Assembly: GCA_029859805.1 (NCBI GenBank)
Contig: JAOUCL010000007.1
Span: forward strand, 1 to 45,033
Length of the DNA: 45,033 nucleotides
From: Rhodospirillales bacterium
GTDB lineage: Bacteria > Pseudomonadota > Alphaproteobacteria > Kiloniellales > JAKSDN01
Direction: 5' to 3'
Shown here one piece after another: positions 16,870 through 24,322 of the stretch. Below the pieces are notes generated by a model that had not been told where the DNA came from, searched no databases, and saw only the letters and a list, made by a program, of their open reading frames with translations. The first letter of the stretch is position 1. Each line of letters starts with the position of its first letter. A program made the position numbers and the translations under genes.

Positions 16870-18399
16870 ATGGTCGCGCGGGTCAGCACCGTGGCCTTCC
16901 AGGGCATCGAAGTCGTCGACGTCGACGTCCAGGTGCAGATCGCCGGCGGCGGCCTGCCCAGCTTCACCGTGGTCGGCCTGCCCGACAAGGCGGTGGCCGA
17001 GAGCCGCGAGCGGGTGCGCGCGGCCTTGGGCGCCCTCGGATTGGCGCTGCCGCCGCGGCGCATCACGGTCAACCTGGCGCCCGCCGACCTGCTGAAGGAG
17101 GGCAGCCACTTCGACCTGCCGATCGCGCTCGGCCTGCTCACCGCCATGGCGGTGCTGCCGGGCGACGAGCTCGGCGGATATACGGCGCTCGGCGAGCTTG
17201 GCCTGGACGGCGGCCTGGCGCCGGTGGCCGGCGTGCTGCCCAGCGCGCTCCACGCCGCGGCCTCGGAGCGGGGCCTGATCTGCCCGGAGGCCCAGGGCGG
17301 CGAGGCCGCCTGGGCGGCCGGCGTCGAGGTGCTGGCGCCCGCCACCCTGCTGGCCCTGGTCAACCACTTCAAGGGCACCCAGGTCCTGACCCCTCCGGAG
17401 CCGGCGCTGGCCGAGGCCGGCGGCGAGGATCCGGACCTCAAGGACATCAAGGGCCAGGAGACGGCCAAACGGGCGCTCGAAGTGACCGCAGCCGGCGGCC
17501 ACAACCTGCTGATGATCGGCCCGCCGGGCGCCGGCAAGTCGATGCTGGCCCAGCGCCTGGCCGGCTTGCTGCCGCCTCTCGCGCCTTCCGAGGCTCTGGA
17601 GGTTTCGATGATTCATTCGGTGGCCGGGCTGCTCGAGGGCGGGCGGCTGCTGCGCCGGCGGCCGTTCCGCGACCCTCACCACTCGGCCTCCCTGGTCGCG
17701 CTGATCGGCGGCGGCAACCGGGCCCGGCCGGGCGAGATCTCGCTGTCCCACCTCGGCGTGCTGTTCCTCGACGAGCTGCCCGAGTTCGCGCGCGCCACGC
17801 TGGAGGCCCTGCGCCAACCCATGGAGACCGGCCGGGTCGCGATCGCCAGGGCCAACGCCCACGTTACCTATCCCTCGAGGGTCCAGCTGGTCGCCGCCAT
17901 GAACCCCTGCCGCTGCGGCTACCTGGACGACCCGGCGCTGGCCTGCAGCCGGGCGCCCAGATGCGCGCGCGACTACCAATCGAAGATCTCCGGCCCGCTG
18001 TTCGACCGCATCGACCTGCACGTCGAGGTGCCGGCGGTCTCCGCCGCCGACCTCTCCCTGCCACCGCCCGCCGAAGGCTCGCCCGAAATCGCGGAACGAG
18101 TCGCCGCCGCCCGCGCCCGCCAGCGGGCCCGCTACGCGGACTTGCCGGAAGCGGGCCGCCCGCGCTCCAACGCCGAGGCCGACGGCCAGCTCCTGGAGGA
18201 GATCGCCGCTCCGGACCCCGAGGGTCGGCGCCTGCTCGCCGAGGCGACGGACCGCATGCGCCTCTCAGCCCGCGGCTACCACCGCGTCCTGCGCGTCGCC
18301 CGCACCCTGGCCGACCTGGACGCGAGCGAAAACGTGCGCCGCATCCACGTCGCCGAGGCACTCAGCTACCGCCGAATCGCACCGGGACGGGGGTCATAG
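16870..18399 (+). CDS. comM: YifB/ComM family Mg-chelatase-like AAA+ ATPase
   Basis: A 509-residue protein with an N-terminal Lon-protease-like ChlI domain (residues ~1-170), a central AAA+ module with Walker A GPPGAGKS (217-224) and Walker B VLFLDE (297-302), and a C-terminal Mg-chelatase domain. A four-Cys cluster (Cys347, 349, 359, 365) in NPCRCGY...CSRAPRC looks like a zinc site. ComM is a hexameric branch-migration helicase helping integration of transforming DNA in naturally competent bacteria, but it is widespread in non-competent ones too. ATG 16870 has GAGGG just upstream. Confidence 0.94.
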   Translation: MVARVSTVAFQGIEVVDVDVQVQIAGGGLPSFTVVGLPDKAVAESRERVRAALGALGLALPPRRITVNLAPADLLKEGSHFDLPIALGLLTAMAVLPGDELGGYTALGELGLDGGLAPVAGVLPSALHAAASERGLICPEAQGGEAAWAAGVEVLAPATLLALVNHFKGTQVLTPPEPALAEAGGEDPDLKDIKGQETAKRALEVTAAGGHNLLMIGPPGAGKSMLAQRLAGLLPPLAPSEALEVSMIHSVAGLLEGGRLLRRRPFRDPHHSASLVALIGGGNRARPGEISLSHLGVLFLDELPEFARATLEALRQPMETGRVAIARANAHVTYPSRVQLVAAMNPCRCGYLDDPALACSRAPRCARDYQSKISGPLFDRIDLHVEVPAVSAADLSLPPPAEGSPEIAERVAAARARQRARYADLPEAGRPRSNAEADGQLLEEIAAPDPEGRRLLAEATDRMRLSARGYHRVLRVARTLADLDASENVRRIHVAEALSYRRIAPGRGS

Positions 18400-18401
18400 C
18401 A

Positions 18402-18989
18402 ATGAAGACCTTGGGAAGCTGCCCGATGGTTCTATTGCGCGTACTGCTGATTCTTGTGCCTGTTTGCGCGAACGAGCCAGCAACTGCGGCAAGCCCGCTC
18501 GAAGGTTCCTGGTTCGGCGAGCGGGGCGAACCCGGCACCGGCCACCTCATTCAGTGGCTGGTCCATCGACGATCCGACGGCACCTATACCATAGAGTTTC
18601 ACATCTACCGCGATTGCAGCCAGCCGGAAATCTGGCTGGAGACTGGAGTGTGGCGCTTCTCGAAGAACCTATATTTCACGATGACCCTCGAAGTTGACGG
18701 CACCCCGACCGATGTCGACAATCCTTTTTACCAGGACACCTACCGGGTCGAGGGCATAACGCCGACGGAGATGCGCTACACGCACCTCAAGTCCGGGCGA
18801 GCCTATTCCGTGCAACGGGTCGAGCGGGAGTTCTTGTTCCCGGGCTGCGCCCACATCGCTGAGGCCTTGAGCAATATGCGAATCGCGCCAGGAATAGGGC
18901 GAGGCGGGACCCCAAGACCCGAAATGACAGGACGCGGTCACGCCGTCGCCCACTCGGCGTCGCTGGCGCGCCCTGCGGGAATCACATAA
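18402..18989 (+). CDS. Small exported protein, lipocalin-like
   Basis: A 195-residue protein starting 2 nt after the comM stop, with GGGGG about 8 nt upstream, so translation is probably coupled. Residues 1-30 form a signal peptide (VLLRVLLILVPVCA, cleavage near TAA-S). The rest begins LEGSWFGERGEPGTGHLIQW and contains TETGVWRF-like and RYTHLKSGRAYSVQRV blocks, reminiscent of lipocalin-like GxW beta-barrel families. The last ~30 residues are Arg/Gly/Ala-rich and may be a disordered extension. No precise family or function is recognised. Confidence 0.7.
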   Translation: MKTLGSCPMVLLRVLLILVPVCANEPATAASPLEGSWFGERGEPGTGHLIQWLVHRRSDGTYTIEFHIYRDCSQPEIWLETGVWRFSKNLYFTMTLEVDGTPTDVDNPFYQDTYRVEGITPTEMRYTHLKSGRAYSVQRVEREFLFPGCAHIAEALSNMRIAPGIGRGGTPRPEMTGRGHAVAHSASLARPAGIT

Positions 18990-19029
18990 GAGAAGCGCGA
19001 CAATCCAGCCCAACACGGGGAGCCCGGAC

Positions 19030-19698
19030 ATGTCCCGGATCATCGATCTGACGCTGCCGATCGAAGAGCACTTCCGCTGGGGCGTAGAGCGGCGGCTGAC
19101 GGCCGACCTCACCAAGGGCGACCGCTTCCAGGTGACCTGGCTGGGGCTGCCGGTCCACGCCTTCACGCACATCGACGCGCCGCGGCATATGGTGCCCGAG
19201 GGGTCGACCACGAGCGAGGTCGGGCTGGAGCGTGTGGTCGGCGAGGCGGCGGTCGTCGACCTCTCCGGCCTCGCGCCCGACACCGCGGTCGGGCCCGACA
19301 TGCTGGAGGAAAAGGGCGCACACGTCGGCGCCGGCGACATCGTCCTGCTGAAGACCTGCTGGGACCGGGTGTGCTCGCACCACACGCCCGAGTTCTGGAC
19401 CACCGCGCCCTACATGACGCGCGAGGCCTGCACCTGGCTCCTCGAGAAAGGCATCAAGGCGCTCGGCGTCGATTTCCCGCAGGACTACCCGATCCGAGGG
19501 CTTCTGAATGGCGAGACCGCGCCGATCTCGGAGTTCGTGACCCACGACGTGCTGCTGAGATGCGGCGTGATCCTGATCGAGTACCTCTGCAATCTCGCGG
19601 CGCTCGAGACGGAGCGGACCATGCTCTTCGCGTTGCCTCTCAAGCTGCCTGAGGCCGACGGCGCGCCGGCCCGAGTGATCGCCTGGGAGCCGGACTGA
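19030..19698 (+). CDS. Cyclase-family metal-dependent hydrolase (kynurenine formamidase-like)
   Basis: A 222-residue member of the putative cyclase family (PF04199), which includes KynB and isatin hydrolase. The metal motif HxxTHxDxPxH is present as HAFTHIDAPRH with His43, His47, Asp49 and His53. Other family features: IDLTLPIEEH at the N-terminus and GVDFPQDYPI. GGGGAG lies upstream of ATG 19030. No kynurenine-pathway neighbours are seen, so the substrate remains open. Confidence 0.87.
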   Translation: MSRIIDLTLPIEEHFRWGVERRLTADLTKGDRFQVTWLGLPVHAFTHIDAPRHMVPEGSTTSEVGLERVVGEAAVVDLSGLAPDTAVGPDMLEEKGAHVGAGDIVLLKTCWDRVCSHHTPEFWTTAPYMTREACTWLLEKGIKALGVDFPQDYPIRGLLNGETAPISEFVTHDVLLRCGVILIEYLCNLAALETERTMLFALPLKLPEADGAPARVIAWEPD

Positions 19699-19723
19699 GC
19701 TCCGCGAGCACCCGCCTCCGCGA

Positions 19724-19978
19724 TCAGGTGCCGATCCGGCGCTCTTCGTCCTCCGGCGCCATTTCCTCCCGGGCCTGCCCGTTGCCGGACCTGGCGTAGG
19801 GGAAGAGGGCGTCCCGACCCAGCCACTGAGACCTCATCTGGCGCCAAACGGTCAGGGACTCGGTCTGCCTGATCCTCCGCCAAGCCAACCCGACGTTGGC
19901 GGCGTTCTGCTCCGACGGGTCCCTGGCGTAGGCCCGCACCGCCAGCTTCGCGGCGGCCCAAAGTTCTCTGTGTTGCAC
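19724..19978 (-). CDS. Hypothetical 84-residue protein
   Basis: Begins at GTG 19978 with a near-ideal ribosome binding site GGGAGG 5-6 nt upstream, and ends at 19724, 25 bp from the convergent cyclase gene. The N-terminal 60 residues are predicted helical and rich in Ala, Arg and Trp (ELWAAAKLAVRAYARD, VGLAWRRIRQTESLTVWRQM); the C-terminus is acidic. There is no signal peptide or membrane segment. No family is recognised. The upstream 19990-20080 stretch is AT-richer than average and is likely its promoter region. Confidence 0.6.
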   Translation of the reverse strand: MQHRELWAAAKLAVRAYARDPSEQNAANVGLAWRRIRQTESLTVWRQMRSQWLGRDALFPYARSGNGQAREEMAPEDEERRIGT

Positions 19979-20112
19979 GGCAGCCTCCCTCGACGATCGC
20001 GTTTGATCTTCCGAGGATCATAGCTACGTAACACTGTTAATAGAAGTGACAAACTTCGGACAACTTTAAGAAGCACACATGACTCGGCCGCCCGGGTGCC
20101 GGGAGCGCGCCG

Positions 20113-20316
20113 TCAGTGGAACGCCTCGCCGGGCTCCATTCCGAGCCGTTTCAGGATCATCGCCGCCGGGCAGAAACCGGTGAAGGCGGACTGCAGCATG
20201 TTGGCGCCGACGAAGGCGGTCAGCCACAGCCAGGCCGGGTGATGGACCTGGCTCAGGGCCAGGCTGATCAGGATGATGGTGCCCGCGAAGGCGAGCACGG
20301 CGCGGTCGATGGACAT
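20113..20316 (-). CDS. YgaP-type membrane protein (DUF2892)
   Basis: A 67-residue protein with two hydrophobic helices ([16 protein letters not shown] and [19 protein letters not shown]) and the hallmark [15 protein letters not shown] of DUF2892, found alone or fused to rhodanese domains (YgaP). The C in GFCPA is conserved in the family. ATG 20316 has GAGGAGA upstream; the longer open frame to 20448 has no ribosome site and is probably not used. It lies upstream of, and divergent in role from, the two-component genes on the same strand. Function is not known. Confidence 0.85.
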   Translation of the reverse strand: MSIDRAVLAFAGTIILISLALSQVHHPAWLWLTAFVGANMLQSAFTGFCPAAMILKRLGMEPGEAFH

Positions 20317-20463
20317 GGTCGGGTCTCCTCGGGTTTCGTACCTTGCCGGTGTCGGTGCCAAGAAAGACGCCACGCCCCATTCGAGGGCATTGACCTGCAT
20401 CAAAACGCGCCCGCAGACCAGACCGGCGCTCTGCGCATGGCTCTTCACGGGCTGGGACTGCCC

Positions 20464-21801
20464 TCATTCACCGGCGGGCAGGTCGAGTCGGGCACGGAGG
20501 CCGCCGAGTTCGGACTCGTCCAGGGCTAGCGAGCCGCGGTAGAGCACGGCGATTTCCTGGACGATATCCAGGCCGAGGCCGCTGCCGGCGACGGTTTCGT
20601 CGAGCCGCCGGCCGCGGTGCAGGACCTCGGCTCGCCTGTCCCCGGGAATGCCCGGCCCGTCGTCCTCGACCGCGATCACCAGGCGGTCGTCGACCTGGCT
20701 TGCGCCGACAGCAATCTGCGTTTTCGCCCACTTGCAGGCGTTGTCCATCAGGTTGCCGACCATCTCCTCCAAGTCGCGCGCATCGCCCCTAAAGACCAAG
20801 CCGTCCAAGCCGGAGACGGCGATCTCGAGGCCGCGCTCCCTGTGCAGGAGGCCCATCGAGAAGCGGATGTCGTCGACGACATCCGCAACCGCCGCGCGGG
20901 CGCCCAGCACGTCGCCCGAGCCCGCGGCTCGCGCCCGGACCAGGTAGCGGTCGACGTGATCGCTGATGGCGGCGATCCGGTCCCGCAGGAGCGCGCCCCG
21001 CTCGCCCTCGACCTCGCGGGCCTCGTTGCGTATCACGCTGAGCGGATTCTTCAGCGCGTGGGCCAGATTGCCGGCCTGGGTCCGCGCACGATCGAGCAGC
21101 GCGGCATCGCGATCGAGCAGCGCGTTCAGTTCGCTCACGACCGGCTGTACCTCTTCGGGAAAGCTCTCGGGCAGGCGCTCCGAACGCCCCTCCCGGATCC
21201 CGGCGATGGCCTGTCGCAGGGCCCGCAAGGGCTGCAGCCCGAAGCGGACCTGCAGCAAGACGGCGCCCAACAGGCCGATGCCCAGGGTCCCCAGGGTCAT
21301 CGCCAGCTGGACCACGAAGGCATCGACATCGCGGTCGATATCGCTGAGCGGTCCGGCAACCGCCAGAACGAAGTGACCGCGCGCGCGCGGCAGAGTTATG
21401 TCCGCGACGAGCCCCCGCAGGGCCTCCTGCCCGGGACCGATGAGTGCCTGCACCTGCGCGCCCGACCCGGCCCTGGGCCTCTCGACCTCGAGGCGGTCGT
21501 GCCAGAGCGATTCCGAACGGACGACGACGTCTTCCGAACTGGCGATCTGCCAGTACCAGCCCGAGTGGGGCCGGTTGTAACGCGGGTCGGAGGGCGTCCA
21601 GGGAAGCACCAGTTCGCCGCCGGCCGTGACCTCGCTTGCCGCAACCATTTCCTCCATATGGTCGAACAGCTGGCGGTCGAAGCGCCGTTCGATGTGGTCG
21701 CGGAACAGGAAGACCAGCAGCAAACCCGCCGCGGCCAGCCAACCCACCAACCAGAGGGTCGCGGTTGCGACCAATCTGAACGTCAGGGATCTACGAAGCA
21801 T
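20464..21801 (-). CDS. PhoQ-like sensor histidine kinase
   Basis: A 445-residue membrane histidine kinase. Transmembrane helices at ~8-34 and ~162-187 enclose a periplasmic sensor of about 127 residues (35-161). A HAMP-like linker follows, then a histidine-containing dimerisation segment with NLAHALKNPL (His248), an N-box NLMDNACKWA, G1 DDGPGIP and G2 GSGLGLDIV. The HALKNPL form of the H-box is typical of PhoQ-type kinases. Its start overlaps the regulator gene's end by 11 bp. Gene order (PepSY, regulator, kinase) points to sensing of envelope signals such as divalent cations or antimicrobial peptides; the actual signal is inferred only. Confidence 0.9.
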   Translation of the reverse strand: MLRRSLTFRLVATATLWLVGWLAAAGLLLVFLFRDHIERRFDRQLFDHMEEMVAASEVTAGGELVLPWTPSDPRYNRPHSGWYWQIASSEDVVVRSESLWHDRLEVERPRAGSGAQVQALIGPGQEALRGLVADITLPRARGHFVLAVAGPLSDIDRDVDAFVVQLAMTLGTLGIGLLGAVLLQVRFGLQPLRALRQAIAGIREGRSERLPESFPEEVQPVVSELNALLDRDAALLDRARTQAGNLAHALKNPLSVIRNEAREVEGERGALLRDRIAAISDHVDRYLVRARAAGSGDVLGARAAVADVVDDIRFSMGLLHRERGLEIAVSGLDGLVFRGDARDLEEMVGNLMDNACKWAKTQIAVGASQVDDRLVIAVEDDGPGIPGDRRAEVLHRGRRLDETVAGSGLGLDIVQEIAVLYRGSLALDESELGGLRARLDLPAGE

Positions 21802-22462
21802 CCCGGGGCGTGACCAGTTGATAACCCTGTCCTCTATGGGTCTTGATCAAAGCCGTGCCGAGCTTCCTGCGCAACCGGTTGACCAATACCTCGATCACGT
21901 TCGAATCGCGATCGAAGTCCTGACCATAGATATGTTCGGTCAGTTCGGTCTTGGAGATCACCTTGCCATGATGATGCATGAGGTAGGACAGAGTCCTGAA
22001 CTCGAGCGCTGTCAATTCCACGAGGTTTCCGTGCAGGGTTACGCGGGTCGTCCCCGGATCGACTCTGAGCGGGCCGTGTTCCAGCACCGGGCTCGCGCGT
22101 CCCGCGGAGCGGCGGATCAGCGCCTCGAGACGCGCCAGCAGCTCTTCCAGTTCGAAGGGTTTTGCCAGGTAGTCGTCGGCCCCGGCGCGCAGCCCGGTGA
22201 CCTTCTCCCGCCAGGTGTCGCGCGCCGTGAGGACCAGGACGGGCATGTCTCTGCCGGCCTCGCGCCAGCGCCGCAGGATCGTCAGGCCGTCGACGACGGG
22301 CAGACCGAGATCGAGAACGACCGCGTCATAGGGTTCGCTTTCGCCCAAGAACCCGCCCTCCTCGCCTTCATGGGCGAGGTCGACGACGTACCCGGCCTGC
22401 CTCAGCGTGGTTTCGACTTGCCGCGCCACGTCGCGGTCGTCTTCGACGACGAGGACCCTCAT
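21791..22462 (-). CDS. OmpR/PhoB-family response regulator (PhoP-like)
   Basis: A 223-residue regulator: receiver domain with acidic pocket Glu7-Asp8-Asp9, phospho-acceptor Asp51 (VVLDLGLP) and Lys101 (LAKPFE), then a winged-helix DNA-binding domain (LTALEFRTLSYLMHH, DSNVIEVLVNRLRRKL, IKTHRGQGYQL). It is the second gene of the minus-strand operon, 14 bp after the PepSY stop. Direct repeats with an 11-bp period upstream of both PepSY genes (23010-23031, 23581-23602) are candidate binding sites, so autoregulation is likely. Confidence 0.93.
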   Translation of the reverse strand: MRVLVVEDDRDVARQVETTLRQAGYVVDLAHEGEEGGFLGESEPYDAVVLDLGLPVVDGLTILRRWREAGRDMPVLVLTARDTWREKVTGLRAGADDYLAKPFELEELLARLEALIRRSAGRASPVLEHGPLRVDPGTTRVTLHGNLVELTALEFRTLSYLMHHHGKVISKTELTEHIYGQDFDRDSNVIEVLVNRLRRKLGTALIKTHRGQGYQLVTPRDAS

Positions 22463-22476
22463 TTCCGACGCCCGGG

Positions 22477-22881
22477 CTAGCCGTCGTCATGATCATGACC
22501 CTGCCGCCCGTGCTCTCCTTCCAGTTCGAGTAGCTCCAGACTTTTGGCATCGTACTCCAATTCCAGCACGTTGCCTTCGGGCGTCATGATCTTGGCCTCG
22601 TAGACCCATCTCAGCTGTCCCCGGTGCTTCACCTGCGCGAGATTGACCTTCAGGATCCGAGCGTGGAAGTCCCGGTGGACGTGCGCCAGGAGTTGCTGCA
22701 AGGAGACGATCTTATGGGCTCTTAGGACCTTATGGAAGTCGTCTTCGCCGGCACCCGCCATGCCGGGCCCGGCTGCCAGAAATAGGCTTGCCGCGAGGGT
22801 CACTCCGAAAACCGCCGCACCCGCGGCGATGCGGCGCAGGATCGAAGGGAAAGTTTGTGTTTGCGGGTTCCGAAGCCCCAC
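22477..22881 (-). CDS. Periplasmic PepSY-domain protein with His-rich tail
   Basis: First gene of the PepSY-regulator-kinase operon. From GTG 22881 the product is 134 residues with a signal peptide (ILRRIAAGAAVFGVTLAASLFLAAGPGMAGAG) and a PepSY domain (HKVLRAHKIVSLQQLLAHVH through NVLELEYDAKSLELLELEGE). The C-terminal HGRQGHDHDDG could bind metal. The frame is open to ATG 23040, but that upstream part overlaps the duplicated promoter, and differences between the copies there show no codon-position bias, so it is probably not translated. GTG 22911 is an alternative start. Many PepSY proteins are induced by, or modulate, adjacent two-component systems. Confidence 0.72.
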   Translation of the reverse strand: MGLRNPQTQTFPSILRRIAAGAAVFGVTLAASLFLAAGPGMAGAGEDDFHKVLRAHKIVSLQQLLAHVHRDFHARILKVNLAQVKHRGQLRWVYEAKIMTPEGNVLELEYDAKSLELLELEGEHGRQGHDHDDG

Positions 22882-23009
22882 CCCACAGCCGAAATGGTTG
22901 CTTCCAGTCACGCTGCTTACCCCGGTAACGTCCTGTCGCCAGTCTCTTGGTTGAAGGCGAGTGTGGCAAGCCGAAGCTGAACACAGCCTTAAATTACTCC
23001 TCAGCACCG

Positions 23010-23031
23010 GTTCAGGTTGCGTTCGGTATTG
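23010..23031 (+). promoter_or_regulatory. Candidate response-regulator site, copy 1
   Basis: GTTCAGGTTGC followed by GTTCGGTATTG: two half-sites with TTC-to-TTC spacing of 11 bp, as used by OmpR/PhoB-family regulators. The same arrangement recurs in copy 2. It stands about 130 bp upstream of the minus-strand PepSY start. Confidence 0.45.
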
Positions 23032-23038
23032 TTTGATC

Positions 23039-23110
23039 ATGGTTTCTCGAACAAGGCTCGAATGCGGAGTTCAGACCGGCAAGATGCTTAAGGAGATCGT
23101 ACAAGAATGA
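23039..23110 (+). pseudogene. Remnant of a plus-strand PepSY gene (copy 1)
   Basis: The sequence corresponding to the region just upstream of the intact PepSY start (23604-23645) is joined directly to its last 11 codons. ACC GGC AAG through GAG ATC and a TGA at 23108-23110 align in the same frame with the end of the intact gene (T-G-K-M-L-K-E-I-V-Q-E against T-G-N-P-L-K-E-I-L-D-D). The loss equals 182 codons, exactly in frame. An ATG at 23039 leaves a 23-codon ORF, but without signal peptide or domain it is best regarded as a relic. Confidence 0.75.
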
Positions 23111-23203
23111 GACCGGAGGGGGCCGGATCCGCCCAGCCCCCACCCCGACACCGGGAATGCGCCAGGAGGTCAAGACAAAGTGAACCTCCTTTCCCCCTAG
23201 TCG

Positions 23204-23297
23204 CCGGTCTGGTGAAGTGGTGTCGTGGCAGCCCACCAACCGGACCGCGCAAAATCACCCAGGCTTCCCCTGGCGCTCCTCTCCCCCGGTGGTCACA
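23204..23297. ncRNA. Conserved non-coding core, copy 1 (candidate structured RNA)
   Basis: Ninety-four bases identical to 24323-24416 except at three positions, in a duplication whose other parts have diverged more. It can fold: CCGGT-C-TGGTG near the 5' end pairs with CACCAACCGG, leaving one bulged C, and a second helix CGCC/GGCG lies further on in copy 2. The only long ORF across it (minus strand) is interrupted by a stop in this copy, arguing against coding. The strand is not determined; a terminator hairpin lies immediately downstream on the plus strand. No known RNA family is recognised. Confidence 0.45.
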
Positions 23298-23299
23298 GA

Positions 23300-23338
23300 A
23301 GAAGGACGGGCCGCTCCCCCCTCGGCCCGTCCTTCTTT
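23300..23338. terminator. Bidirectional terminator hairpin, copy 1
   Basis: A 14-bp perfect stem (arms 23300-23313 and 23323-23336) with a 9-nt C-rich loop. It ends in TTCTTT on the plus strand. The G23301-C23335 pair corresponds to an A-T pair (24420-24454) in copy 2, a compensatory change that keeps the stem intact. Confidence 0.8.
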
Positions 23339-23354
23339 GTGTCTGGACTCTGCG

Positions 23355-23414
23355 CTATTTCTCCCGCGGCTTGACCATGCGGCCGAGGTTCTTGCCGGCG
23401 AAGAGGTGCAGGTG
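23355..23414 (-). pseudogene. 3' fragment of the HIT-family gene
   Basis: On the minus strand this reads HLHLFAGKNLGRMVKPREK and a stop, matching the C-terminus of the intact HIT protein (HLHLFAGKDLGRMIKPPEK) at 24474-24842. It carries the last part of the HIT catalytic motif but no upstream domain. It marks the right edge of duplication copy 1. Confidence 0.85.
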
Positions 23415-23580
23415 TGAAGGGATCGACCTCGCTGGCGGGATCCAAGGGCCTCCGCTCCGTTCAACCGGTTGCTTCTGGTCGCGTAGCTTTCCCCGGTAAC
23501 GTCCTGTCGCGAGCTTGGTTGTTGAGGGCAATACCGGCAAGACGAAGCTGAACACCGCCTTAAGTTTCTCCTCAGCGCCG

Positions 23581-23602
23581 GTTCAGGTTGCATTCGATAT
23601 TG
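23581..23602 (+). promoter_or_regulatory. Candidate response-regulator site, copy 2
   Basis: GTTCAGGTTGC followed by ATTCGATATTG, again with an 11-bp period, about 45 bp upstream of the PepSY ATG at 23646. The first half-site is identical to that of copy 1, and the block from CTCAGC to TTGTTTGA is the best-conserved part of the duplicated promoter. Confidence 0.45.
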
Positions 23603-23645
23603 TTTGAGCAAGCTCTCTCGAACAAGGCTCGAACGCGGAAATCAG

Positions 23646-24227
23646 ATGAGCCCGAAGCACGCCGTCTTGACTGCAACGCTGTTCCGTCTTGGGGCCGTTC
23701 TAGCTCTGGGGAGCGGTGCTTTGGGTCCGGCGGTGGCTTGGGCCCAAACCGGCGTGACTTCGGGAACAGAGGTCGTCGGCGAGAGCGAAACATCCGAAAT
23801 GCGCCTGTCCGTCGGCCGGATCCTCTCCACGGTCAAGGCGGCCGGGTACACGGAAGTCCGCAAGATCGAACGCGAGCACGGCGTCTACCAGGTCGATGCC
23901 CGCGATCCCAAGGGCTGGCGGGTGGAGATCTTCGTCGACGCCAAGACCGGCGGCTTGGTGATCGACCCGGAAACCGGAAAGCCGCGCTCGGAGCGGCTGA
24001 GCGACAAAGTGCCGTCCGGGCCGCTCGATTTCGAGGCGGTGGTCGCCCAGGTCAAGGCCGAGGGCTACCCCGAAGTCTACGCCATCGAGTACGAGCACGC
24101 CATCTATGAGATCAAGGCCCGCGACGCGGCGGGCCGAAAGGTCGAGCTGTACGTCCATCCGAAGACCGGCAAGCTGCTCAAGCACCCCAAGACCGGCAAT
24201 CCGCTGAAGGAGATCCTAGACGATTAA
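23646..24227 (+). CDS. Exported protein with two PepSY-like domains
   Basis: A 193-residue protein: signal peptide to about residue 34 (LGAVLALGSGALGPAVAWAQ), then two repeats of a PepSY-type domain, about 53-115 (LSVGRILSTVKAAGYTEV, WRVEIFVDAKTGGLVI) and 126-190 (DFEAVVAQVKAEGYPEVY, KVELYVHPKTGKLLK). The repeats are plainly related, an internal duplication. ATG 23646 is used; an upstream in-frame TTG (23604) lacks a ribosome site and would place charged residues before the signal. It is divergent from the PepSY/two-component operon and probably controlled by the same regulator. Confidence 0.82.
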   Translation: MSPKHAVLTATLFRLGAVLALGSGALGPAVAWAQTGVTSGTEVVGESETSEMRLSVGRILSTVKAAGYTEVRKIEREHGVYQVDARDPKGWRVEIFVDAKTGGLVIDPETGKPRSERLSDKVPSGPLDFEAVVAQVKAEGYPEVYAIEYEHAIYEIKARDAAGRKVELYVHPKTGKLLKHPKTGNPLKEILDD

Positions 24228-24322
24228 GACCGGGGGGGCCGGATCCGCCCGGCCCCCACCCCGACCCCGGGAACGCGCCGGGAGGATGCCAAGATAAGGC
24301 GACCCTCCTTTCCCCCTAGGCA

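Larger units (their letters stand above)
22843..23415 (+). repeat. Tandem duplication, copy 1 (internally deleted)
   Basis: This segment and 23416-24535 are direct copies. Order in copy 1: 5' edge of the minus-strand PepSY gene, the promoter region, a deleted plus-strand PepSY gene, a conserved non-coding block, a terminator hairpin and the last 19 codons of the HIT gene (minus strand). The right end joins copy 2 at a GCAGG shared by both edges. Relative to copy 2 it lacks 546 bp (23646-24191). By-eye divergence is about 20% or more in the promoter part, 8% in the HIT remnant (5 of 63) and 3% in the core. Confidence 0.85.

Noticed and set aside
22882-23040. N-terminal extension of the minus-strand PepSY gene to ATG 23040
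   Set aside because: Differences between the duplicated copies fall evenly over codon positions and the region holds the putative operator, so it is probably untranslated.
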